A DNA stretch of 64,000 nt, from assembly GCA_036937835.1 (NCBI GenBank), contig CM072870.1, positions 21,790,001 to 21,854,000 of the forward strand, given 5' to 3'. The notes under the pieces were generated by a model, which was given only the letters and a program-made list of their open reading frames with translations, ran no database searches and was not told the DNA's origin. Position numbers and translations under genes: made by a program. The stretch is from Pampus argenteus. Lineage: Eukaryota; Chordata; Actinopteri; Scombriformes; Stromateidae. Position 1 is the stretch's first letter; each line of letters starts with the position of its first letter. This document shows, one piece after another, positions 10,701 through 23,000 of the stretch.

Positions 10701-13700
10701 TTTGACGTGGAGATGAGCATGAGGGAGGACGTCTACCAGAGGATCGTCGCTCTGGAGGTGAGATGACCTCACAGCCCTGCTGACCAATCAGCAGACAGAA
10801 AGATGAACATACAGACTGATTGGTTTCATCCTTTCACATGCAACATTTGGCTTTTCATCACCTCCCAGCGAACCTGTCAGACGTCTAGGCCGCTGTTTGA
10901 GTTCTGCTCCCGGTGTTTTAAAAGGTTTCTGCTTCTCATTGAGTGTTTCTGTTCATGTCTACAGAAGAAAATCGATGCCGACAGCATCACTGCAGAGTCC
11001 AGGCGTTACATGGAGCGACTGATCAAGCTGGGGAAGAGGAACGGCCTCCACCTGCCCAAAGAGACGCAAGAGGTGTGAACGCTAGAACCTACACGGCAAA
11101 CACAGCTGCTGCTAGATGGTTTCCTGTAATATAACTCAACCTTCTCTCTGCTGTAACAGGAGGTTAAGGCCATCAAGAAGAAGCTGAGCAACCTGTGCAT
11201 CGATTTCAACAAGAACCTGAACGAGGACACGACCAGTCTGTCCTTCAGCAGGGACGAGCTGGGTGAGGCTGCAGCTCTGAGGGCTTTCAGTCAGTCACGC
11301 CTGGTGTGTGTGTGTTTATAGATGTTAAACATGTTTGTTTCAGGCGGCCTCCCCGAGGACTTCCTGAGTTCTCTGGAGAAGGACGGAGAGAAGCTGAAGG
11401 TCACCCTGAAGTATCCTCACTACTTCCCCACCATGAAGAAATGCTTCGTACCGGAAACCCGCCGGAAGCTGGAGGAGGCGTTCAACTCCCGCTGTAGAGA
11501 GGTGAGACACTAGAACCGGCCCGGGACAGATGATCAATATTCATACAGGTGAAACCTTTCAATCTTCCTCTGGTGTGAAGCTAACTGACAGTACAACAAT
11601 GCTGTGTGTCTGAAGGAGAACTCGGCCATCCTGAAGGAGCTCGTGGAGCTTCGGGCTCGAAAATGTTCTCTGCTCGGCTTCAGCACACACGCCGACTTCG
11701 TCCTGGAGATGAACATGGCCAAATCTGGAAAGAAGGTGGCCAGCTTCCTGGGTGAGAACAAACACTGCAGATGTAACACGTAGAAGCAAAACAGCGCTTG
11801 TGTTGGACAACACACTTGTGTGTTTTTTGCAGAGGAAACTTCTCTCTCTTCTGACTCTCTGTTGTCTTTCAGAGGAGCTCGCCTGCAAGCTGAAACCTCT
11901 GGGTGAGGAAGAACGGGCGGTCATCCTCAAACTGAAGGAGAAGGAGTGTCAGAAGAGAAATCTGCCTTTCAATGGAGAGCTGCACGCTTGGGACACTCGC
12001 TACTTCATGACCCAGGTAAGAGCTGCATGCAAGATGAGCCAAATATGTAATACTGTAAATACTGATTTTTGTATTCATGACTTATTTTACTGTGATGTTT
12101 TTACAGTTTCTAACTTTCTTATTCTATCTCTTTACTCTTCTTTCTTTTGTCTCCCTTCTTCTTTCTTCCTCCTCTCAGGTGGAGGAGACTCAGTTCGCGG
12201 TGGATCAGAACCTGCTGAAGGAGTATTTTCCGATGGAGGTGGTGACTCAGGGTCTGTTGGACATCTACCAGGAGCTGCTGGGTTTATCCTTCGAGCTGGT
12301 GGACGGAGCCGCCGCCTGGCACCCGGACGTCACGCTGTACTGCGTGAAGGACCGGAGTCGAGGACACGTTGTGGGCCAGTTCTACCTGGACCTGTACCCC
12401 AGGTGAGGTCTGAGTCTTCAGGTGTCAGTTAATACCACCAGTAAGTTACGACAACTCCTTGCGCCTAAATAAAGTTTGACTGATTAATTGATTGATTGGT
12501 GTCTGCAGGGAGGGGAAGTACGGCCACGCCGCCTGCTTCGGCCTGCAGCCCGGCTGTCTGCTGCCTGACGGCACACGCCAAATGTCGGTGGCGGCCATGG
12601 TGGCCAACTTCAGCAAACCGACAGCCGACGCCCCATCGCTGCTGCAGCACGACGAGGTGGAGACGTACTTCCACGAGTTCGGCCACGTCATGCACCAGCT
12701 CTGCGCCGAGGTCAGCTGATACACCAGAGGCTTCCACGCTGCATGACGCTGACAGTCTGAAACAGGCGTGATACTAGATTACTGAGGCCAGTGCAAATAA
12801 CGATATATCGGTCGATTCTTGGTTTTTCAGGATCCTTAAATCTGGTTGTTAGTTTTTTTATGAGCAGTGTTCCAACAAACTGTTAACGAGACAAACTTCA
12901 GCCTGATGAATGTCACCAGTTCATGAGTAAATCTCAGAAGAACGCGTGTGATTTGTGCCAGTAGTTTGTGGATTTGGGGTCAGCCGGGTCTCAATGCTCT
13001 GTGTTTGCAGACGGACTACGCCATGTTCAGCGGGACTCACGTGGAGCGGGACTTTGTTGAGGCTCCGTCTCAGATGCTGGAGAACTGGGTTTGGGAGAAG
13101 GAGCCGCTGCAGAGGATGTCCCGCCACTACAAGACCGGCAACGCCATCCCCGACGACCTGCTCAACAAGCTCATCAAGTCCCGCCTCGCCAACACCGGTG
13201 GGTGCACGCTGGACGCAGCACTACTGTCAGGTTGTTGAGGGACAAATACCTCACAGTGATTATCAGCTGTTGTTTCACTGTTAACATGCGGCCTGTGACT
13301 CTGCTGCAGGTCTGTTTAATCTCAGGCAGATCGTTCTGGCCAAAGTGGATCAAGCTCTGCACACCAGAACCGGCCTGGACGCTGCCGAGGAGTACGGACG
13401 TCTCTGTCAGGACATCCTGGGAATCCCTGCTTCGCCAGGTTACACACACTTAAACTAGTAGTAGTAGTAGTAGTAGTAGTAGTGATATCAGTAGGCGTGC
13501 ATTGCTTTTTTCCATGAAAACAACCCTTTTTTTTAAAAGCAGAAACTTCGTACTTTTCTCCTCTGATCTCTGACCTTTGACTCTTCCCCTGCAGGAACCA
13601 ACATGCCGGCAACCTTCGGGCACTTGGCCGGCGGTTACGATGCTCAGTACTACGGTTATCTGTGGAGCGAGGTGTTCTCCATGGACATGTTCTACGCTCG

Positions 13701-14110
13701 CTTCAAACAGGAGGGAATCATGAACCCGAAGGTCAGCTGCTCAGGAGGATTTATTCATTATTACTGGAGACGTTTGCATGTTGTTGCAGCAAATACTGAA
13801 GAGAGACAGATGTTAAAAAACATTTAGTTGTGATTGTTTGAATGACAAAACCTTGCAAATTACTTTTACTTTAACAGTATTTGACTATAGTATCTATAAT
13901 AGTAGTATAGTAGTGACTATAATTGCTGTCTTCTGATTGGTCCCTCAGGTGGGTCTGGACTACAGGAAGTTCATCCTGCGGCCCGGCGGCTCCGTGGACG
14001 CCTCTGAGATGCTGAGGAGGTTCCTCGGGCGAGAACCCAAACAAGAAGCGTTCTTGCTGAGTAAAGGACTAACGGTGGAGCAGAACGCTGGCACACCGTG
14101 TCCCTGCTGA
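7755..14110 (+). CDS. thop1: THOP1, thimet oligopeptidase
   Basis: Fourteen exons: 7755-7767, 8797-9003, 10609-10757, 10965-11072, 11160-11262, 11344-11501, 11616-11751, 11873-12015, 12179-12402, 12509-12710, 13011-13197, 13310-13438, 13595-13731 and 13949-14110. All phases agree and the product is 685 aa (human 689). It is an M3-family zinc endopeptidase of cytosol and extracellular space that cleaves short peptides such as neuropeptides and proteasome products. The zinc site HEFGH is at residues 469-473, and the third ligand Glu498 lies 25 residues on in HVERDFVEAPSQM. The substrate-binding GHLAGGYDAQYYGYLWSEV segment is in exon 13. The start codon has A at -3 and G at +4. The protein ends NAGTPCPC, so the C-terminal tail diverges from mammals. 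THOP1 is preferred to neurolysin because no mitochondrial presequence is visible and sgta is the neighbour. Confidence 0.97.
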
Positions 14111-14240
14111 CCAATCACAGCGGCCGGCTCCTCCCCCTGCAGTGACCCACAGATTGTGGCGTTTACAGAGAACAGATGACTGAGTTTTCTAGGGAAGAAA
14201 ATGGCAAAATGTTACCAAACATGGAAAAAATTACCCCAAA

Positions 14241-14246
14241 AATAAA
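14241..14246 (+). terminator. thop1: thop1 poly(A) signal
   Basis: Canonical AATAAA 131 nt after the stop codon; another lies at about 14371. Which one is used cannot be told from sequence. Confidence 0.55.
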
Positions 14247-17061
14247 ATGATTTGAGGTGACGTGCTGTGTGTTTGACTACCTGCTGTAACATGTGATCTA
14301 AACAGTAAACGGTGAACCCAAACTGACCTGAAAAAAATCTATAACCTATTAAAGTCGGCCTCCACTCAAAAATAAAGTTGGATGTTTGAGTTTCACTGTG
14401 CAGAAGGATTTGTTTTCACATTCATCTGCTGAAGGAGGAAAGATTTTAATGGATGTGTTTGAGTCTAAAACAGGACGTTTTGTTTTAGTTTTTCTAGTTT
14501 TGATGTATTAAGAGAACTGGATACAGTTACGAGTACATGCAGAAAAGTTATCAGACTGAATGGAGCATTACATCTTTGTAAATGAAGGTAATCTGGTGAG
14601 CAGAATTAAATAAACAAGTGACAAATTGCTTCACGTTAAAAGCATCAAACAAGCATGACAGAAATTAAATTAACATTAGTTTAAATTAAACATGTTGATA
14701 TAAGCGAGTTTTGAGAAGATTTAAAGAAATATTTTACAGTTGCAGTTCCTCTAATCTCCACTAGGTGGCTTCAAATAACCTCTGACTGTATTGAAGTGAA
14801 TGGGAAAAGCCCCGACTTCTCTCTACAAATACAAAGTCAGTCCAGTTTTTACACGTGTTGTTTTCGTGTTGTTTTCGTTTGAGTGACAGAGGTCTCATTC
14901 TGTTACATCAGCTGTGTTCTGGCTCCAGTGGATGAGTCACAGGGCAGCGACGTCCTCTACAGACAGGTTTCAGCAGGTTTAAGGTTTTGTCACAGGTGGC
15001 GTCTCACAGCTGCATTAAACCATCGTCAGCGTCCTCAGAGAGCTGCAGGTTAACACCTCGGCTTTAAAAAAAAACAGCTCGAGGGTAAAACTGCAGAACA
15101 AACAGACTTATATGAAGGAGAGCACATGGAAAACAATCAAAACATCTCCATCATAAAACTGCTGGTGGGTGTAAAGTAAGAAAAAAACCCAACACAAACT
15201 ACTCAAATGGAGAAACCATTAAAGTTAATACAAGTCATGTAAAAACATAAAGTTAGTTATAAGCCATGTATTAACTGTTTATAGACTGATTATTAATGAT
15301 AATTTTTTTTTGTTTCAAATTGTTGTGGGCAAATTATAGGAATTAATAATTACATACCCGAACCAAAAATAAATATAACATATATATTATGTGAAGGGTG
15401 AAATCCCCATGCAGAGGACACACCCTCACCCTGTGTGTCAATCATATTTTGGATAGAAAATCAACCTAATTAACAATTAAGTCTGTTGAGGTGCGTTGAG
15501 GGTTCACCTTCACCGACGTTAATTTAAGATTCATACATTCATCACTTAATCACACTTTCCTCTGTGACATGTAATAAATGCAATAATACTATAAAGAAGA
15601 AGAAAAAATATTTCATTATGCGCCAATGTCTGTGCTGAAAGGTGGAGAAAAGCCTGAAACATGAATCATTTATTATTAATAATGAGTCAATATTAGTAGA
15701 CAATAATAACTGTTTTAATAGTTAAAATGAGTGTATATAATATAGTGACTTAGCGCCAACCTGTTTCAGGTGTGTTTGTGTGTCATGATGTCAGAGGTTT
15801 GTAACTGTCTCAGCAGATGCCCTCCAGCTCAACATTACCTTTGTTATCCTCATTATTATCATCCCCGTCTTCGTCTGCACTTTAATTAGAGCCGAGTTGC
15901 AGCTGAGAGTGGCGGCCCCCGGGGGCCCCGCCTCCCACCTGCTCCGCTCAGTAAACACTCAGGTGAGTTCAGCGCTGAGCAGGTGAGCTGAGGTGGAACA
16001 GTGTGAACAATGTATTTTTTTTTTATAGGAGATTTCTGGGAAAAACCTCTCCGTCAGTTCCTCTGAGCTCATTACAGCTCGACAGGTGTCTTTAAAGTTT
16101 TGGTGCCATATTTAAGAGTCACGTGTTTCATCTCTGTTGTGTCCAGTACAGACGGATGGATGGATTCAGGATGTGTTAGCAGGAAGAGTCATCTATCTAT
16201 CCAAGAGTCAGCTGGGTCAACCTGGAACGTAAAGCTGCGTTCACATCATATCAGATGAAACATTACAGGCAGCTGTGTGTGAGCGCTGATTCAGCAGCCT
16301 CCAAGTTCATTTATATACACGTTAAATAAAGTCTGACTTAAATTGCAACAATGACAAACACTGAGTTTTAACAGATTCGTATTACAATCATAAAAACATC
16401 GTGATCAACAGATGATACTGAACCCCTTCAACACTTCACCTGTTTGAGCATTTCATTTTTGGCCGGAGAGATTTTGTCTGTGTGGTCGATTGTTTCTTCT
16501 AATGTTTGGAGTTTTCCTTTTTATAATATATTGATCTGAATTAATTAGATTTATTGGTTTGTCTTCTATGTATTACAGATTTTCTCCTCATTTTAGATAA
16601 ATAATAAATAGAGTTATTCCTCATAACATTTGATTAATGATATTCTCAAGTTTTATGTGGGTATAATTTTGTGTTTTTTGTTCTTAATTGTACATTTATA
16701 TTTACTTATAATGTGTAAGGCTGTGTTGTTTATTAACAGTTTATCAGTTTAAAACTGTGACTATTATGTCAAATATACAGAGTTTGTATGTTTTAAATGA
16801 TTCCAGTCAGAACGGAGGATAATAAACAGTGTTAGCTACAGTAACTCTGACAGGTACACTGATGGTGTAACAGCCGGTCTTGTGGGGAAGCCGGTTGTCG
16901 TGGAGGAAACTCTCTCAGGAAACAAAACAGATTACTCCAATCAGTAGTGGAGTAAGATAATTAACATTAACAAAACAAAGAGGCTGGAGACTGAGGAGCA
17001 GCTGAGGGATCAGATGTCTGGATCAGTCTGAGGCTGCAGGAGGAGAATCTGGCTGAAGACG
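14247..17061. other. thop1-nwd1 intergenic region
   Basis: About 2.8 kb, mostly AT-rich, without a convincing exon. A repeat fragment with a CTCF-like core (CCACTAGGTGGC at 14758-14769) shares its flank (GCAGTTCCTCT) with a copy near 28660. A GC-rich patch at 15900-15950 is the only CpG-rich part. The right end should hold the nwd1 promoter; no TATA or clear core element was identified. Confidence 0.5.
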
Positions 17062-20000
17062 ATGGAGCGACCGGCAGCAGCAGCAGGAGGAACAGGAGGA
17101 GAAGCAGGAGAAGCAGGAGAAGCAGGAGAAGCAGGAGCAGGAGGAGGAGACGCCGGCCTGCAGGACGTCCTGAGAGGACGTTCAGACGGAGCTCAGAGGA
17201 CGAGGACGAGCTCCAACATGATCCGAGTGTTCATCAGCTCCACGTTCACAGGTCAGAGCACTTTCACACATTATTTATGATCTCTACATCGAATCATATG
17301 AAGATTCACACTGATCACGATGAGTTAAATTTCACCGCCCTCGAGCACTTTTTGTCAAATTTATGGATTTTTATCTCTATTTTAGTAAAACACACGTTGA
17401 GACAATTATATATTTTCCTTTTGCACTTCTTAATTTAGAATCTTTATGGAAATATAATCAGTACTAAGATAACTTTGTGCCACTACTAAAGAAACATCAT
17501 CAAAATAAAAGACCAAAAATAAAACAGAAGTTTCATTCTGGGGTTAAACTTTGAATCACAACTTTATACTTTAGTTAAAATTCAGTTTTTTTTTAAGGGA
17601 AGTCGATGGTTATAAATCTATAAAACAATAAAACAGTGGTTCATCAGATAAGAGTCAATTTCAGAAAATGTTCCCAAAAGTCCTTTTTGAGAAATTACAT
17701 TTTTTTTTGTTTTGTTTTGGAGGTTGCATGTTTCCATGTTTTATTGTGTGTTTACATTTGGTCTACTTATTGATTCTTTGTATTATTGACTGTTTCTGCT
17801 GTCTGGTCAGATATGAGCAGTGAGAGAAAAGTCCTGCTGGAGAAAGCTTACCCAGAAGTCCTTGCTTTCTGTCGCAGTCTGGGGTTGGTATTTGAGGTTA
17901 GTTCAATATGTTTCCTCTTTTATGTTTTAAAAAAAGCAGGTGATTGGTGAGATGATATACTGTGTAGATATGTGCAGTTTCAGTAAGTATCTGCTCGTTG
18001 ATCGGTGAGGGCCGTCCCTGTTCAGGTTGTGGATCTGCGTTGGGGGTTTCGAAACGTCACGTCTGGAGATCATGAGTCCTGTGAGCTCTTCCTGCAGGAG
18101 ATCGAGGCCTGTAAAAGGATGTCAGCTGGTCCAGCTTTCATCGTAGGTGTTTCTTTTTGTCTGTTGACGTCTTACATAAATCAGTGTGTAGTCGGGTCAC
18201 ATTTCAGATGTCTATGAGTTGTTAACAGCTCCACCAAATAGTGATTTTTACCTCTAAACTTCTCACATGGTTTCATTTCAATAAATGTTCAAATGATTCA
18301 ATATTTCAGCAATAATCTTGAACTCCAACTCTTCTTCTTCTGTCATTTCATTTCCTTTATATTTTCTGTGATCTAAAGGCTCTTCTGGGGAACCGATACG
18401 GCCACCGAGCTCTCCCTCGTCTCATCCCGGAGAAACAGTTCGAAGTTCTTTTGTCCAAACTGTCCAAAAACCCTGAAGGCATCAAAAAGCTGCAACAATG
18501 GTTCTTAAAGGATAACAATGCCATTCCACCCACCTACGTCCTCCAGCCAATCACGGCTCACTTCCCCCACTACAGTGATCTCCGACCTGAGAGTGGACCA
18601 CTGCGTGACAAAGACGTCCTTTCCTGGAATCTCACAGAGACTCAACTGTTGAAGCACCTACGCTTCGCTGCCACGGATGCCGAGGCAGCCGGTGACATCA
18701 CAGCTGAGCAGAAACAACTCTTCTACACATCGGGTCAGACAGCAGAGACGCTTCAAACAGTTTGTTTTCTGTTTTTTTCAAGGTGTATTTAAGTGTTTTC
18801 TTCTTCTTGTCCACAGTCACAGAGCGAGAGTTTGAGCAGGGTTTGTGGAAGGATGAAGGCGAACAGTCGGCTCTGCTCTTCGTACGAGACATTCCCCGTC
18901 AGAAGGTGAAGGACGGACCGAAACGTCTTGCCAAACTCATGGACGTGACTGCCGGTGGCCTGTTGGATGCAGAAGCTCAAGGCCTCCTCAGTTCTCTCAA
19001 GTCTCGCCTCCACGCCACATCGCAGAAGACCCTCAACCTGCACAACGTGGAGCTCAGCAAGGGGAGCATCGACCCAAAACGCAAAGAGCACGCACAGTAC
19101 CTGGACAACGTCTGTGAGCAGTTCGTCTCGCAAATGAAGGCCAGGATAGAAGTAGTGGCTGGTTCTCCTGTGGCAGGGAGGCAGAGGAAGATTTGGGGAA
19201 ACACTGAAGAAGAAAAAAAAGATCTCTCAGACTGGGTGATTGATGAGGTCGGGTACCATGTTGCCATGAGCACAGATCTGAGCAAAGGTCTCCACGGGAG
19301 GGAGGGTCTTCTGGATAAGCTCTGCCTCGTCATGTGGGAGTCCACCAATGTTCGTCACAGCCCACTGGTGGTACATGGCGCCGCCGGCATGGGCAAAACG
19401 GCTCTGCTGTGCAAACTGGCACAGCAGATGCGGACTGTCCTGGATGCTCAGGCGGTAGTGGTGATCAGGCTGCTGTCATCTCATCATCCTCAGAGACAAG
19501 ATGTCGACCACCTTCTCCACAGCGTCTGCCTCCAGATCTGCCTGGCTTGTGGTCGGGCTCTGCCCACCCCGCTGATCACCAGCACACACCTGGACCTGGT
19601 GAGGTTTTTCCAGAACATCCTCGAAGACATTTCCCAGGAGCGCAACACTCTACTCATCATCCTCGACACCCTGGATCAGCTGTCCGACCAACATCACGCA
19701 CACAAGCTCCACTGGCTGCCCACCAACATCCCACCCAACGTCCACTTGGTGGTTTCCATGGACACCAACAGTGAGGCGTTCGCTAACATGCGGCTGAAGT
19801 TGGGCACTTTGGAGAATTTTTTTGAACTGGAGCGTTTGTCTCGCGATGAAGGAAAACAGATAATGGAGTCGTACCTGCGAGCGTCACAGCGAACTCTGAC
19901 CCCTGAGCAGAGTACCGCCGTGCTGCAGAGCTTCGAGTCGACCGGCTGTCCTCTCCACCTCAAACTGATTCTGTCTGCAGCCAAACACTGGACATCCTTC

Positions 20001-23000
20001 ACCCCGCTGACTGAGTTACGCCTGGGTGCCACCACACAGGATATGATGTCAGAGCTCTTCCTGATGCTGGAAAAGAAACATGGGAGGGAACTGGTGGGTG
20101 GGGCCTTGGGGTACATCGTTTTGGCAAGGTGAGGAAATACTATGGATACACAGAAAATTCCTTGAGTGGACAGATGAACTTCCGTATGTGCAGTTGTGGC
20201 GAGGGTTAAGGTTAAGGTTAGCGTACAGATCATGCCAGAGGTTCACAAATCGTCCCTCTGGCCCATCTAGTCTATCACCAACAACCAACTATCACCAACT
20301 AACTAATTAGTTAATAAGTGAGTGTTGATTGCATGTGTTGTATTAAATAAATGGTTATGACACAGGAAAGGCCTGCTGGAGGCTGAACTGCGTGATGTCA
20401 TGTCCCTGGATGATGATGTCATCAGAGAGGTGTACAGATACTCCCTCCCTCCGACGCCGTCGTTGATCCGGCTGCCCCCCCTCCTCTGGGCTCGGCTCAG
20501 ACGGGACCTGGAAGACCTGCTGGAGGAGCGCTGGGTGGGCGGAGTCGCTGTCATCACTTTCAACAGCCGGTGAAGAACACAATGATAATCTGTAAAACAA
20601 TGAATGTTAGATTAGTTCAATTTTTCAAACTTCCCCATTGAGGGATCAATAAAGTAGTTCTTCTTCTTCTTCTTCTTCTTACTTCCACCGCAGCTCAACA
20701 GGGAATCAGTCTGAGATAATTTGATGCTAAAAACACTGTAAATGTGGCAGATATCCACTTGATGTGACTAACTCAGACTGCTAATGCCTCAAGTGTCTTT
20801 TCAGGCGTCTGTGCGAGGCGGTTTCAACTCGGTATCTGACATCAGAGCGACGGGGGCGGAGCCTCAAGATCCTGGCAGAGTACTTCCAGGGTCGCTGGTC
20901 GGGGAAACTGAAGCCGGCGTCTCTGCCGGGTCTGTCATTACTCCTCTCTGATAGAAAGGTACCAAAACCTCTTGTGACAGTGACGTAAACATGATGTCTC
21001 ACTATGAAGCTTTAATTTTAAACGACAGCCTCTGAGTTGAGTTCAGTATTTTTTATTTTCTTTTGTCAGATGTCAGAAACACCACTTGGATTTCCTTGTT
21101 GTTCACGGTGTATTCTGATTGGTTGTCACAGGTCCCACCCCAGCCCCTGTGGTTCACTCCAGTATTGGCTAACATCAGGAAGCTGCAGGAGCTGCCCTAT
21201 CACCTGCTGCATGCTGGTCTGTGGGATGACCTGCGACAAGAAGTTATTGGTAAGATGCGGAAGTCCCGCCCACTGACACACCCGAGGTTGCGTCTCTGTT
21301 ACTTCATTTACTTTACTTTATTATATTATACATATATATTAATTTCAATTTAAAGTTTTCGTGTTTATAATCAATTGATCAACATATCTGCTCATGTCAT
21401 GCATTGTGTTTTCATCTATGGATCTTCTGATGTGTTTCCAGGCAGCGCTGAGTGGCTGTACTGTAAGAGCAGAGTGTGTGGGGTGTCCAGTGTGATCCAT
21501 GACCTGGACCAGTGCTCCCAGTACATGGACTGCATGGAGACCACATTGGTCCGAGACTCTCTGATCCTAATCAAACCCAGCCTGGACTTCCTGGATGGTC
21601 ACATGGGTGAGTGACTCAAAGTTTGTTTCCAAGCTCACAACATTTCTTTAATAGTTTGATCTTTTTATGAGGTTTAAAAATCCACTTTTCTCATAATTAT
21701 GAGCTAAGGCCTCCGATTTGTTTTTCATTGGTGAATGAAAAAAAGGTGAGTAAATTAAAATATTTTCTTTTCTTCCAGATATGTCCCTGTTCTACACCGA
21801 GCTGTTAGCCAGACTGTGCTCCTTGGCTACACTCTTCCCCTCTGTGATTGGTCAGCTGTGCCACCAGTGCGAGGAGTGGTTGATGACGTGTCCGGAGCCG
21901 ATCCTCATCCCTAAAAGCAGTTTCCTGCAGCCGCCAGGAGGGGCGCTGCAGTACACCCTGCCTGGACTGCAGGGAGGTCAGAGATGACGTCATGAATATC
22001 TTATTGTAAATTTTACCTCTGAAAACCAACTGAATGTGAATTTATGTGGTTTGAATTCAAAGTTTTCAGGAGGTTGTTTGTTTACATTTTACTACTGAAC
22101 ATTTAGTTGTGATTAAACCTCCTGAGTCACAGACGTCGTACCTGTCGTGTATTTTCAGGTGTTCTCTGTGTGGACATGAGTCTGGAGGCGGAGCTTCTGG
22201 TCGCAGGTTCAGATGAAGGTGTGATGGCGGTCTGGAGCCTCGCTGACAAGCAGCTCATGCACACGCTGCAGGGACACACAGGTCAGTCTGTGTTTATAGA
22301 GTTAACAACAACACAAAAATCACAACAACCACACTATTATAACAGTTTTCTGTGTTCTGTAGCTGCAGTTCTGTCCATCAAGGTGATTAAAAGCTCCACC
22401 CACTGCCTCTCATTGGCTGCTGACTATTCTCTGAGGAGGTGGAGCCTGATGAGCGGCCAACAGCTGCTCTGCATACAGGAGGTGGTGTCTGTTGACACCG
22501 CCCCTTCATCAGTACACCTCCACCTGTCTGACCAGCAGCTGATTGTTCACAGCACGACACAGGTAAGACCTACAACTTACTGTACCTGTACGTGCACCTT
22601 TTTAAATTATTCTGAGCACGTATCCGAGTTCCCAGATTAATATTATTATGTATTCCTGTGACATCAGCCTGCAAAACAGTAAAATAATACTTGATAATAA
22701 TTGAATAATGATGCATACAACAGTGAACAGGTTTGTCTTTTTTGTTGTGGTTCCAGGTGAAGGTGTGGAACCTGGATGAATCTCAGCTGCTCCTCAGCAG
22801 CAGCTGCAGCAGTGATGAAGGTTTAGTGGTTCTGGCGGTTCTGGAGGACTCTGTGTTTTCTCTGTCTGAGTCTGGTTGGGTCAGAATATCTCATCCTGTT
22901 AACGGGACTCAGGAGATTCAGCTGGAAACATCACAGAGACATTTAACCCTGATGAGCTCTGTTACGTTACCAAAACGTGCAAAAGTGTTTGTGGTTTCTA

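Noticed and set aside
11752..12432. 226-aa plus-strand frame spanning two thop1 exons and their intron
   Set aside because: The frame agrees with thop1 only in exon 11873-12015. It then reads through the intron and the next exon in the wrong frame.
19694..20233. 179-aa minus-strand frame opposite nwd1 exon 5
   Set aside because: It overlaps the NACHT-coding exon antisense; its composition has no domain and it crosses the nwd1 exon boundary.
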